The notes under the pieces: generated by a model
What the model saw: only the letters and a program-made list of their open reading frames with translations
Databases searched by the model: none
Told to the model about the DNA's origin: nothing
Part shown: positions 35,617 through 49,051 of the stretch, one piece after another
Numbering within the stretch: the first letter of the stretch is position 1
Layout: each line of letters opens with the position of its first letter
Source: Bailinhaonella thermotolerans
GTDB taxonomy: Bacteria > Actinomycetota > Actinomycetes > Streptosporangiales > Streptosporangiaceae
Direction of reading: 5' to 3'
Assembly (NCBI RefSeq): GCF_003594875.1
Contig: NZ_QZEY01000005.1
Location: 372,001 to 436,000, forward strand
Length of the DNA: 64,000 bases
Translations under genes and position numbers: made by a program

Positions 35617-35918
35617 GGGCGTGAATCTCCGCCGGGGACAGCGACGTAGCCCGTCACTCATCTTCTCCACCTGCGGCGACGATGGCCCGCCGCCCCGCAC
35701 CCCACCGGGCGAGCCTGTCGGCGGGAGCCGTACGGCGTGAGCCAGGCCGCTGTGGACGAGCCGGGCGCCCGTGGACGAGACGACGCCGCTGCCCACAGCG
35801 GCCGCCGTGTCCACAGGCGGCCTCGCCCGTCGTGGGGACACGGATCGCCCGGGCACGCGGGGCGTCCCGTCGTCCACAGGCGGCGGTCTCCGGGCCGGGG
35901 GCAGGGGGCCGCGGCGAC

Positions 35919-35931
35919 TAAGCTCGGGCGG
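35919..35931 (+). promoter_or_regulatory. Leaderless promoter of recF
   Basis: A TAAGCT -10 box at 35919-35924 lies 7 bp before the GTG and no ribosome binding site is present, so the transcript probably begins at the start codon. Confidence 0.5.
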
Positions 35932-37053
35932 GTGCACGTCGCCCATCTGTCGCTGACCGACTTCCGGTCGTACGCCGAGGTCGAGCTCCCCCTGGAGCCC
36001 GGCGTGACCGCGCTCGTCGGACCTAACGGGCACGGCAAGACCAACCTCATCGAGGCCATCGGATACGTCGCCACCCACGGCAGCCACCGGGTCGCCTCCG
36101 ACGCCCCGCTCGTACGGCACGGCGCCGCGCGGGCGATCGTCCGCGCCGCGATCGTGCACGAGGACCGCCGGGCGCTGGTCGAGCTGGAGATCAACCCGGG
36201 CAGGGCCAACCGGGCCCGGCTGAACCGCTCCCCCGTCCCCAGGCCGCGCGACGTGCTGGGGATGCTGCGCACCGTGCTGTTCGCGCCCGAGGACCTGGCG
36301 ATGGTCAAGGGCGATCCCGCCGAGCGCCGCAGGTTCCTCGACGACCTGCTGGTGGCCCGGGCGCCCCGGTTCGCCGGCGTGCGCGCCGACTACGAACGCG
36401 TGCTCAAGCAGCGCAACGCCCTCCTCCGCTCGGCCGCCAAGTCCGGCCGCACGCGGGCGGGGGCGCTGCCCACCCTCGACGTGTGGGACTCCCATCTCAG
36501 CCGCGCCGGCGCGGAGCTCCTCGGCGCGCGCCTGGAGCTCGTCGCCGCCCTGCGCCCCCTGGTCGCCACGGCCTACTCCGCGCTCGCGCCCTCCTCCGGC
36601 GCCGCCGAGTTCGACTACAAGTGCTCCACCGAGCTGCCCGACACCACCGACCGCGAGGTCCTGGCCGCCGCGCTCCAGGCGGGCCTCGCGGCCGTACGCT
36701 CCAACGAGCTGGAGCGCGGCATCACCCTCGTCGGCCCGCACCGCGACGAACTCGCCCTCCGCCTCGGCCCCCTGCCCGCGCGCGGATACGCCAGCCACGG
36801 CGAGTCCTGGTCCTACGCCCTGGCCCTCCGCCTGGCCGCCTACGAACTCCTCCGCGCCGACGCCGGCGACCCCGTCCTCATCCTCGACGACGTCTTCGCC
36901 GAGCTCGACACCCAGCGCCGCGCCCGCCTCGCCGACTTCGTCGCCCCCGCCGAGCAGGTCCTCATCACCGCCGCCGTCCCCGAGGACGTCCCCCCGCGAC
37001 TCGCCGGCGCCCGCTACGACATCACCGAAGCCACCGCGACCCGCACCCCCTGA
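35932..37053 (+). CDS. recF: DNA replication and repair protein RecF
   Basis: A 373-residue SMC-like ATPase that helps load RecA at gaps. The first residues [44 protein letters not shown] hold Walker A (GPNGHGKTN, about 30-38). The ABC-type signature lies in [18 protein letters not shown], and Walker B in [20 protein letters not shown] (about 305-325). GTG at 35932 is supported by the -10 box just upstream; the long frame before it is not coding. Normally adjacent to the DUF721 gene, here separated by a TetR/membrane pair. Confidence 0.95.
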   Translation: MHVAHLSLTDFRSYAEVELPLEPGVTALVGPNGHGKTNLIEAIGYVATHGSHRVASDAPLVRHGAARAIVRAAIVHEDRRALVELEINPGRANRARLNRSPVPRPRDVLGMLRTVLFAPEDLAMVKGDPAERRRFLDDLLVARAPRFAGVRADYERVLKQRNALLRSAAKSGRTRAGALPTLDVWDSHLSRAGAELLGARLELVAALRPLVATAYSALAPSSGAAEFDYKCSTELPDTTDREVLAAALQAGLAAVRSNELERGITLVGPHRDELALRLGPLPARGYASHGESWSYALALRLAAYELLRADAGDPVLILDDVFAELDTQRRARLADFVAPAEQVLITAAVPEDVPPRLAGARYDITEATATRTP

Positions 37054-37474
37054 AACCCCCAGGCCGGGACCGACGGCCGAGCAAGGGCAGACGGTGCGGA
37101 CCGGGACAAGCCCCGCATGCCGTACGGCTGGCGCGGCCCCCGACCTTGATCCCCAGTCCCGAGCGGCCGCCCCCACGCGAAAACCTCGACAGCGCCCCCG
37201 AGTGCGCACTCCCTCCCATCGAAGCCCGAACGCCCCCCGCCACCGCTAAGAACGAGGAGAAACCACCTCGGCATCCCACCCCTCACGTTGATCTTGTGAT
37301 CTCACACCATCCCCGACATCACCTGAAGCCTCGGGCTCGCGGCGGGGGTGCGGGATCGCAAGATCACCCGGGCAGGGGGGCAGGGGCCAGGGGGCAGGGG
37401 CGCGGGGCGGTGGGTGGTCGCGGCTCGCAGAGGAGCGGTCGGGCTCGGGCCGGAGAGACGCCGCGGACCGGGCT
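37054..37474. other. recF-tetR gap
   Basis: About 420 bp between convergent genes. Nothing coding is supportable. It carries a 13-bp inverted repeat with one mismatch, TGATCTTGTGATC at 37289-37301 and GATCGCAAGATCA at 37354-37366. Confidence 0.5.
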
Positions 37475-38140
37475 TCAGGCGGGGAGGCGGCTGGTGAGGC
37501 CGTCCAGGAGGGCCTGGAGTCCGTAGTCGAAGGTGGGTTCGCCGGGCTCGCCGGCCATCGACTCCTCGGTGCGGGCGCGCAGGCGGGGGAAGCCCCGGGC
37601 GATCTCGGTGATGTACTCGACGGTCTCGCGGGCCTCGCGTTCCTCGTCGGCGCCGGCGCGGCGGAGGTGGGCGCGCCAGGCAGCCTGGGCGGCCTCGCCC
37701 TGGGCGGCGCCGATCACGTACATCAGGACGGCGGCGGCCGCGTGGTCGGCGTGATGGCCCGTGAAGCCCGCGGACTCGTAGATGGCCAGGCTGTGGTCGT
37801 CGTAGCGGGCCTTGCCGGGGCCGTAGATGATGTGGGTGCTCATCGCGGGGAGCAGCCAGAAGTGGCGCGCGATCGTCTCGTAGGTGCCGTGGGCGATCCG
37901 CGTCGCCGCCTCCCGCCAGCCGACGGCGTCGAGGTCGGGCAGCGGGATCTCCGCGAACACGTGGTCCGCCGCCAGCACCACCAGCTTGTCCTTGCTCTTG
38001 ACGTGGTAGTACATCGCGGTCGCAGCCGAGCCGAGCTGGGCGCCCAGCCGGCGCATGTTCAGCCCGTCCACGCCTTCGGCGTCCAGGACTTCGACGGCGG
38101 CCTTGACGATCTGCTCTTTGGTGAGGGTGTCTCGCGGCAT
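37475..38140 (-). CDS. TetR family transcriptional regulator
   Basis: A 221-residue repressor. The helix-turn-helix is MPRDTLTKEQIVKAAVEVLDAEGVDGLNMRRLGAQLGSAATAMYYHVKSKDKLVVLAADHVF (residues 1-62). The C-terminal ligand-binding part resembles TetR_C proteins with a TFDYGLQALLDGL ending. ATG at 38140 is chosen: a TATGCT -10 box lies 6 bp upstream, so the message is probably leaderless. It diverges from a small membrane protein gene and the shared gap holds palindromic operators, which implies it represses both itself and that neighbour. Confidence 0.92.
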   Translation of the reverse strand: MPRDTLTKEQIVKAAVEVLDAEGVDGLNMRRLGAQLGSAATAMYYHVKSKDKLVVLAADHVFAEIPLPDLDAVGWREAATRIAHGTYETIARHFWLLPAMSTHIIYGPGKARYDDHSLAIYESAGFTGHHADHAAAAVLMYVIGAAQGEAAQAAWRAHLRRAGADEEREARETVEYITEIARGFPRLRARTEESMAGEPGEPTFDYGLQALLDGLTSRLPA

Positions 38141-38163
38141 GGGGCCAGCATAGCGAGGGATTT

Positions 38164-38226
38164 GCACAAAGTTCGAGAGCCTTCTTGAACTTTGTGCGAT
38201 CCTCCGTCTATCGTCGAACTAAGTTC
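38164..38226. promoter_or_regulatory. TetR operators and divergent promoter
   Basis: A perfect 11-bp inverted repeat, GCACAAAGTTC at 38164-38174 and GAACTTTGTGC at 38187-38197, and a second dyad GAACTAAGTTC at 38216-38226. On the plus strand TTGAAC (38185-38190) and TATCGT (38209-38214) are 18 bp apart, so the operator arm covers the -35 box and the second dyad covers the start of transcription. On the minus strand TATGCT serves tetR. Confidence 0.75.
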
Positions 38227-38251
38227 AACAGCCGACCCGCGAGGAACCCTC

Positions 38252-38824
38252 ATGAACCCCCGCTTTCGTCCCCGGCCGGTGATCGCGGCGGTGGTCGTCC
38301 AGGCGCTGACCGTCGTCCCGTTCCTGATCGGGATCCTGGTCGTCCTCCTGTACGGCGGGCGCGCGCAGTCCGCCGCCGAACGCGAGATGCGCCGCCAGGG
38401 CCTGTCCGCCACGGCCCTGACCAGGAACGGCGTGGACTTCGGCGGCAGCGAGGGACTCGCCGTGCTCATCGTCCTGCTCCTGGTGGCCGCCGCGCTGCTC
38501 GTCCTGGCCGGGAAGCGGGCCGGCCGCCTCCTGTCCTGGGTGCTCCACCCCGTGCTGTTCGTCCTGGGGATCGTCATCGTCCCCGTGCAGTTGTTCACCG
38601 CCCGCTTCCTCGCGTCCTCCTTCGCGGACGCGGGCGACCCCGAACTCGCCCGCGTGGACGTCCCCGCCCTGGTCGCGGCGGCCGCCCAGGCGATGCCGGC
38701 CTGGCTGCCCGCCGTGAACGCCGCCAAGCTCGTCCTCACGACCCTGGGCTCCCTCGCCGTCGTCGTCCTGCTCGCCCTCCCCTCCGCCCGCGCCCACTTC
38801 CGCAAGCCCCCAGCCGCCGCCTGA
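38252..38824 (+). CDS. Hypothetical membrane protein under TetR control
   Basis: A 190-residue protein of unknown function with four hydrophobic segments: VIAAVVVQALTVVPFLIGILVVLLYGG, GLAVLIVLLLVAAALLVLAG, LSWVLHPVLFVLGIVIVPVQLFTA and LTTLGSLAVVVLLALP. The loop between the first two (RAQSAAEREMRRQGLSATALTRNGVDFGGSEG) is charged and probably outside. ATG at 38252 follows GAGGAA. Divergent TetR gene and shared operators suggest it is the regulated target, perhaps inducible by the TetR ligand. Confidence 0.82.
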   Translation: MNPRFRPRPVIAAVVVQALTVVPFLIGILVVLLYGGRAQSAAEREMRRQGLSATALTRNGVDFGGSEGLAVLIVLLLVAAALLVLAGKRAGRLLSWVLHPVLFVLGIVIVPVQLFTARFLASSFADAGDPELARVDVPALVAAAAQAMPAWLPAVNAAKLVLTTLGSLAVVVLLALPSARAHFRKPPAAA

Positions 38825-39125
38825 CGTCAGCCGCCCCTCCCGCCGCTGCCTCATCACGTGGACAGCGGGAAGAGGGCGTCACCGCGGCTCAAAGGGGTGG
38901 GGATCGCGGCTGTGGACACCGGCGGCGCCTGGTCGCCCCCGCCGTGTCGTGCACAGGCCCGGCCCGCCTCCTGTGGACGGGACGTCGTACGCCACGGGAG
39001 CGGGGCGCCTCGCCGTACGGCGGCAGCGGGGCCGGGGGGAGGTGCGCGTGTTGGGCGGATTGAGGGGAGGGGGTGGCGTAGCCTCTCTGGTCTCGGGGGC
39101 CGGCGTCGGCGATGGGAGGGTTGTG
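38825..39125. other. Gap before the dciA-type gene
   Basis: About 300 bp; nothing coding is supported. Single-mismatch DnaA boxes (CTGTGGACAC, CTGTGGACGG) occur near 38910 and 38972. Confidence 0.45.
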
Positions 39126-39629
39126 ATGGCCGAGGAGGCGGAGCGTCCGGTGCTCAGTGGGGCGGCGCTGGCGCGGGAGAAGCTGGCGCAGGCCAAGGCG
39201 GACGCTGCGCGCCGGGGACAACTGCCCAGGAGCGAGCCGCGCCGCCGTGCGGCCGGGCCGCGCCGCGACGCCGGCGACCCCCAGCTCCTCGGGCGCGCGA
39301 TCGCCGACCTGCTGGCGGCCCGCGGCTGGGAGCAGCCCGCCGCCGTCGGCAACGTGTTCGGCCGCTGGAAGGAGATCGTCGGCCCCGACCTGGCCGCCCA
39401 CACCAAGCCCGAGTCCTTCGAGGACGGCGAGGTCATCGTCTCGGCCGACTCCACCGCCTGGGCCACGCAGGTGCGCCTCCTGGCCGCCACCCTCGTGCGC
39501 CGCCTCAACGAGGAACTCGGCGAGGGCACCGTCAAGCGCGTGAAGGTCCGCGGCCCCCGCCTCGGCCCCAAGCCCCGCGGCGGCCTCCGCGTCACCGGCA
39601 GCAAGGGCCCCGGCGACACCTACGGCTGA
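39126..39629 (+). CDS. DciA-like DUF721 family protein
   Basis: A 167-residue DUF721 protein. The domain (about residues 55-150) contains IADLLAARGWEQPAAVGNVFGRWKEIVGPDLAAHTKPESFEDGEVIVSADSTAWATQVRLLAATLVRRLNEELG. DUF721 proteins include DciA, which interacts with the replicative helicase DnaB and assists its loading. The N-terminal 50 residues are basic and probably disordered. ATG at 39126 follows GGAGG; a GTG one codon earlier is possible. Position between recF and gyrB is the standard one, except for the inserted tetR pair upstream. Confidence 0.92.
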   Translation: MAEEAERPVLSGAALAREKLAQAKADAARRGQLPRSEPRRRAAGPRRDAGDPQLLGRAIADLLAARGWEQPAAVGNVFGRWKEIVGPDLAAHTKPESFEDGEVIVSADSTAWATQVRLLAATLVRRLNEELGEGTVKRVKVRGPRLGPKPRGGLRVTGSKGPGDTYG

Positions 39630-42327
<2,698 letters not shown>

Positions 42328-42408
42328 CCGGCTGACGGGGCGACGGCAACACCGCCCCGCTAGCGCCCGCGTCAGCCGTACCGAACGAAAGAAAAGGATC
42401 TGCAACCC

Positions 42409-44895
<2,487 letters not shown>

Positions 44896-44898
44896 GCG

Positions 44899-45726
44899 GT
44901 GAACGCCAACGTCGGCCCTGGTGCCGAAACCGGGAAAAAGCAGAAGACCGGCAAACCGGGTGCGCCTTCAACAAACGGGGCGAACCCCGGCGGCCGCGTC
45001 AGCCCCGGGGCCGACCGTGGTGTTGACAAGGCCGGGCCCGCCTCCGAGCGTGGGACGATGAACAACCCCGCGAAGGGCCCGGCCAAGGGTCAGGCGGCCA
45101 AGGGAGCCCCCCAGCCGGGCAAGGACGCCAAGCCCGAGTCCGTGGGCGCCCCGCCCAGCGCGCCCCGCACCGCGGCCGCGGCCCCGGCCGCGGGGGCTGC
45201 GTCGGGTACGGCCGGCGCGGCGCGGACCGGCGCCGTGGCCCCGGCCGCCGCGCAGACCCCGACCCGCCCGGCCAAGCCCGCCGCCGCGGCGACCACGGCC
45301 GCCGCCGCGGCCGAGTCGGGCAAGGAGGGCGCCGCCGGCAGCCGCGCGCCGCGCAAGGCCCACCTGGTGCTCCGCCGGGTCGAGCCCTGGTCGATGATGA
45401 AGTTCAGCTTCGTCGTCTCGCTGGTGTGCTTCGTCATCCTCTTCGTGGCCGTCGCGGTGCTGTACGGCGTGCTGTCCGCGCTGGGCGTGTTCGACTCCAT
45501 CGCCGAGACCGTCAACACCCTCCTCAGCAACCCGGAGGGCAAGAAGGTCGGCGACATCAACGCCCACGAGTGGTTCTCCGCCGTCCGCATCCTCGGCTAC
45601 ACCGCCCTGCTGGGCGCCCTGAACGTCGTCCTCATCACCGCCCTGTCCACGGTCGGCTCGGTCATCTACAACGTGGTGGCCGACCTCGTGGGCGGCGTCG
45701 AGCTGACGTTCAGCGAAGCCGAGTGA
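44899..45726 (+). CDS. DUF3566 transmembrane protein
   Basis: A 275-residue protein with a long low-complexity, Ala/Pro/Lys-rich N-terminal half (about residues 1-145) and a DUF3566 domain (about 150-275). The domain begins KAHLVLRRVEPWSMMKFSFVVSLVCFVILFVAVAVLYGVLSALGVFDSIAETVNTLL, giving one helix, then a second at ILGYTALLGALNVVLITALSTVGSVIYNVVADLVGGVELTFSE. The family is always next to gyrA in actinomycetes; its role is unknown. GTG at 44899 is 3 bp past gyrA, with the ribosome binding site inside gyrA (GGGGGAGGAGAG). Confidence 0.92.
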   Translation: MNANVGPGAETGKKQKTGKPGAPSTNGANPGGRVSPGADRGVDKAGPASERGTMNNPAKGPAKGQAAKGAPQPGKDAKPESVGAPPSAPRTAAAAPAAGAASGTAGAARTGAVAPAAAQTPTRPAKPAAAATTAAAAAESGKEGAAGSRAPRKAHLVLRRVEPWSMMKFSFVVSLVCFVILFVAVAVLYGVLSALGVFDSIAETVNTLLSNPEGKKVGDINAHEWFSAVRILGYTALLGALNVVLITALSTVGSVIYNVVADLVGGVELTFSEAE

Positions 45727-45836
45727 TCCCGTCGATGTCACATTAGGTCGCCGGGGAAGGTACCCTTATTCCAGTCGGAACGCCGGATTCGCAACCGGCC
45801 CCGACATGCGATAGCCTTCCTCGGCACCCGCAACAC

Positions 45837-45913
45837 GGGGCTATAGCTCAGACGGTTAGAGCGCTTCCCTGATAAGGAAGAGGTCCCTGGTTCAAGTCCA
45901 GGTAGCCCCACCA
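45837..45913 (+). tRNA. tRNA-Ile (GAU)
   Basis: Complete cloverleaf: acceptor GGGGCTA pairs with TAGCCCC, D arm AGCTCAGACGGTTAGAGC, anticodon arm TTCCCTGATAAGGAA with anticodon GAT, T arm CCTGGTTCAAGTCCAGG, then A and an encoded CCA. It follows DUF3566 as in related genomes. Confidence 0.97.
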
Positions 45914-45928
45914 AGAAAGACCAGGCAG

Positions 45929-45957
45929 AAGGCCCGCCCCGCGAGGGGACGGGCCTT
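45929..45957 (+). terminator. Terminator after tRNA-Ile
   Basis: AAGGCCCG-CCCC pairs with GGGG-CGGGCCTT around a GCGA loop, followed by TCTCGT. Closes tRNA-Ile transcription. Confidence 0.8.
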
Positions 45958-46100
45958 TCTCGTCATCCCCTGGGAGGAACCCGGGAGATCGACTCCGGCG
46001 CGCCCCCCAGTACGGCCGCTCCTGAGCCGCGCCATCAGTTCCTCGCGCGGTCCGGCGGGAACGGCGGGCCGCCCCCAGCGTGTCCCCACGGGGGACGTGC

Positions 46101-46684
46101 CTAGGTGACCGTCCATTCGCCCGTCTCGCCGGCGAATCCGGAGTTCAGCGTGAACTGGAACGTCGCGATCTTCGCCTTCTTGGGGACCTCGAACACCAGA
46201 TACCCTCGCCGCCGATCGCCGGGGCCGATCTTCGCCGTCGAGAGCGGCTGGCCGCCGCTGACCCGCTGGTAACTCGGCATGTACTGCTCGCCCTCGGCGT
46301 CCACGAGAACGGCGCCGTTCTCGGGGCTGTCCTGGTAGACGATTTGCCCGGAATTCTTGAGCGTCACCTGGATCGCGACGAATCTCTTTCCTCTCTCCGG
46401 CGTGGTGTACTCGTCCTCGCCCCTGGCGTTCTGGAGGACCTTGTTCACGGTCACGTCCATCGTCAGCCCTTCGGGATCGCCCTTGAGGGTGAGGGTGTCG
46501 CCGGCGCTCGCCACGCGCTTCTGCGAGGCCGGGCTCTCGGCGGCCAGGTCTTCGCTCTGGGTGGGTTCGACGGACGGCTGGGCGTCTGGGGGCGGTTGTC
46601 GATGGAAGGCGTGCCGCAGGCGGTGACCAGGGCGACGAGCAGGGCTCCGGAGGCGAGGGTGAGCTTCTGTGGGTAAGGACGCAT
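46101..46684 (-). pseudogene. DUF4352 lipoprotein gene with a one-base frameshift
   Basis: The start at 46684 (ATG after GGAGAT) encodes MRPYPQKLTLASGALLVALVTACG, a lipoprotein signal with lipobox VTAC. After about 30 codons the frame moves: the sensible linker and DUF4352 beta-sandwich domain (DTLTLKGDPEGLTMDVTVNKVLQNA ... GDRRRGYLVFEVPKKAKIATFQF) continue in the next frame to 46101. The switch is at a run of five G on the plus strand, 46588-46592; one more base there would restore a single 190-residue lipoprotein. So this is a recent pseudogene, a slippery tract, or a sequencing error. Domain function in this group is unknown. Confidence 0.8.
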
Positions 46685-46855
46685 ATTCGATCTCCGTGCG
46701 CTCAGTGAGGCGATGGATACGTGACGCGCGGAGCGAGATGTGGGGTTACCGGAGTTATCTCTAGGTAAGTGACCTCTCACTTGTCGGCCCTGTCGTCTCC
46801 TGTGCCAAGGGGGCCAGACCCGGCTTCGTATCCCGGCCCGTGAGGAAGCTCATCC

Positions 46856-47060
46856 TTGGAGGCGCTGCGTGAACTCGAAGACGATCCCACCGCTGAGTTG
46901 ATCGCGGGTACGGCTCGCGGTGCCGTACACCTGGAGATGACGCGCCACCTATGTCCCCCGCGACCCGGGCTTCCGCCGCCTGCTGGAGACCGGCGACCTC
47001 GATCACTACGGCTTCAGTGAGCCGGTGTGGGCCTGGAGTCGGCCGGCGGCCTTGGAGTAG
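46856..47060 (+). pseudogene. Possible degraded gene remnant
   Basis: Two overlapping frames look coding but are joined by a frameshift: LEALRELEDDPTAELIAGTARGAVHLEM, then YVPRDPGFRRLLETGDLDHYGFSEPVWAW up to a TAG at 47058. There is no start codon and no ribosome binding site. It may be a piece of a small accessory regulator-linked gene, but I do not recognise the family. The remainder of 46685-47216 shows nothing else. Confidence 0.3.
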
Positions 47061-47216
47061 AGGTGAGGGGCGCCTGCGCGTGTGGTCGGCGGCAGGCGGC
47101 CCTCACCGCGAGGCGATCGCGAGGCCCCCTCCAGGCAGTGCTCTCGCCTCGGTGTATTCATATCAGTGATCGAGCAATTGCACGGTGCAATCGCCTGATC
47201 TGGTCTGGCCGGTGCT

Positions 47217-47627
47217 TCATGACCTGGCGGGTTGCTCCTCGGCCAGACGGGCGGCGTACGCGCCGGCCTCCTGGCGGGTGTCGAAGATGCGCAGGCGCCG
47301 GCGTAGCCCGGTGCGGGTGAACATCTCCTGGCAGTGGCCGGGGAGGCCCGCCAGAAGGAGGTGGCCTCCCCTCTCCCGCAGCCGTTTGGACAGCAGGATG
47401 ACCGTTGCCAGGCCGGTGGAGTCGAAGAAGCTCACCGCGGTGAAGTCCAGGACGACGATCCGGACGCCGAGATCCTTCGCCATCGCGGCGACTCTTTCGC
47501 CTGCTCGCGGGGCCGAGATGATGTCCATGTCTCCGACGAGGAAGACGAGCAGGTACCACGGGGCCGGTTTGAACATCATGACCTGCAGCAGCGCCTGGCC
47601 TGAGTACGTCTCGTGGGGGCTGACCAC
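47217..47627 (-). CDS. STAS-domain anti-sigma factor antagonist
   Basis: A 136-residue protein with one STAS domain (about residues 15-120). The phosphorylatable serine lies in VLDFTAVSFFDSTGLATVILLSKRLRERGGHLLLAGL, the typical SpoIIAA pattern. Such proteins switch anti-sigma kinases by partner binding. The GTG at 47627 follows GAGGAGACACAC, which sets the start well inside a much longer frame. No kinase or sigma gene is next to it, so partners lie elsewhere. Confidence 0.88.
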   Translation of the reverse strand: MVSPHETYSGQALLQVMMFKPAPWYLLVFLVGDMDIISAPRAGERVAAMAKDLGVRIVVLDFTAVSFFDSTGLATVILLSKRLRERGGHLLLAGLPGHCQEMFTRTGLRRRLRIFDTRQEAGAYAARLAEEQPARS

Positions 47628-47921
47628 GTGTGTCTCCTCAGTGACGCAATGGAATGCCGGTTGTACCCCCCGGTGCTCAACGCATGCCGTACCACCACGA
47701 AAGTGGACGTGGCATGCCGTTTCCTCGCGACACACTCCGGCCGGAGCGGGACTCACCCTCGACGCGCGCGGAGGGCGAGGTCCGCTACATGACGCTGCGC
47801 CGCGAAGACCTGGAGACCCGCTTCCCGGGCGTGCTGGGAACCATCCTCGCGGCCACTCCCCCACCCGCGTAGCGCCCATGGACAAGATCCGGTCGGTGGC
47901 GGGGCGTGGGACCGTTGGAGG

Positions 47922-48809
47922 ATGGCGATCGACTGGTCTCGGGCGGAGATCCTTGACCTGGCCCGGGAGTTCCTGCTGGGCGAGGGGGCGGTGACGGACG
48001 GGTACACCGGTGTGGACGTGGCCGCCGAGGGAGATCGGCTGGTGGTGACCTTCCGGTGGCGGCGGGATCCGAACACCTACGCCATCGAGGAGGCGTTCCC
48101 GACGGAGCCCCGGAGCCCGTGGACCGGGATGCGGGTGAACTCGGCCCGCGAGTGGGTGGGGGACGTCTGGTCGCGGATGCGGGAGGAACTGAAGACCGGG
48201 CTGGTCTGCCGCAGCACCCGGAGCGTCCGGGACGGCCATGTCCTGCTGAACTACCGTGGCGTTCCGCGTGTCACCCCCGCTGGGTACTACATCGATGCGG
48301 TTCCCCTTGACCGGCTCGCGCGCTGCCCTTCGCCACCGCATGACACCGAGGACGTGGACGGGGACGGGGAGGTCAGGCACTACGTCGTTCTGTCGGCGGA
48401 GTCGCTGGAGAGGATTCCCCTGGCGCCCTCCGAGACCGGGACGTGGCCGGCCGCGGCGGGGATGGACGTGGCAGTTCCCCGGCGGCGGCTCGCCGAGGGG
48501 ACGCTCGCCTGCTGGCTACAGGCCTACGTCGACAACGCGGACGGGGAGCCCGTCGCCGGGCATGTGGTCATGTCCTGGGAGGACGAGGGGCGTACTGTCG
48601 CCCGGCTCGACCTCGCCCATATCCAGCCGGGGGTTCCGTCGGAGGTTCGCGCCGCTCTGGTGCACTTCGCCCTCTGTGTCGTGATCGAGGAGGGGGCTCT
48701 GCGCGTGGTCACCGCGCTGGACTTCTCCGCGCTCCGCGAGCTGGGGTTCCGGCCCGGGGAGGGGGCCGGCCTCGCCCTTCACACCCGCCTCGCCCCCTCC
48801 GCCCGCTGA
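47922..48809 (+). CDS. Hypothetical protein
   Basis: A 295-residue soluble protein of unknown function. It starts MAIDWSRAEILDLAREFLLG and has no signal or membrane helix. The middle carries an acidic stretch PPHDTEDVDGDGEVRHYVVL and the end ALRVVTALDFSALRELGFRPGEG. The pattern of alternating beta segments with charged loops suggests a cytoplasmic alpha/beta protein, but I find no catalytic motif. The codon usage agrees with a real gene. ATG at 47922 has GGAGG directly adjacent, which is too close for a good binding site, so the start may be off by a few codons. Confidence 0.6.
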   Translation: MAIDWSRAEILDLAREFLLGEGAVTDGYTGVDVAAEGDRLVVTFRWRRDPNTYAIEEAFPTEPRSPWTGMRVNSAREWVGDVWSRMREELKTGLVCRSTRSVRDGHVLLNYRGVPRVTPAGYYIDAVPLDRLARCPSPPHDTEDVDGDGEVRHYVVLSAESLERIPLAPSETGTWPAAAGMDVAVPRRRLAEGTLACWLQAYVDNADGEPVAGHVVMSWEDEGRTVARLDLAHIQPGVPSEVRAALVHFALCVVIEEGALRVVTALDFSALRELGFRPGEGAGLALHTRLAPSAR

Positions 48810-48827
48810 GCGCGCCGCTTTCCCCGT

Positions 48828-48911
48828 CGTACGGCCACGAGGCCGCCGCGCCGACCGTACGGCCACGAGGCCGCCGCGCCGACCGTACGGCCACGGGGGC
48901 GCTGCGCCGAC
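48828..48911. repeat. Tandem repeat, three units of 28 bp
   Basis: Units start at 48828, 48856 and 48884. The first two are identical, begin CGTACGGCCACGAGG and end GCGCCGAC; the third has several changes. It lies between two converging genes. Confidence 0.85.
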
Positions 48912-49051
48912 CGTGCGGCCCGGACGCCGCTCCGGGCCGTACGGCGGCTGCGCCACTGGCGCCCGGCCGTACGCCTTGGGGCGCGCCGCGCTCGCCGTAC
49001 GGCTGCCGCTAGCCACGGCACGCGGCCGCGGTGGCCGTACGGGCGGATGGG

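Larger units (their letters stand above)
35120..35931. other. gnd-recF gap
   Basis: About 810 bp without a supportable gene. It contains the perfect DnaA box at 35608 and many single-mismatch boxes (TGTGGACAG at 35404, ATGTCCACA at 35447, TGTGGACGA at 35751, TGTCCACAG at 35810 and others). Confidence 0.6.

Noticed and set aside
47654..47872. 72-residue frame between the STAS gene and the hypothetical gene
   Set aside because: No ribosome binding site, biased composition and no likeness to a family; only the end (RYMTLRREDLETRFPGV) looks protein-like.
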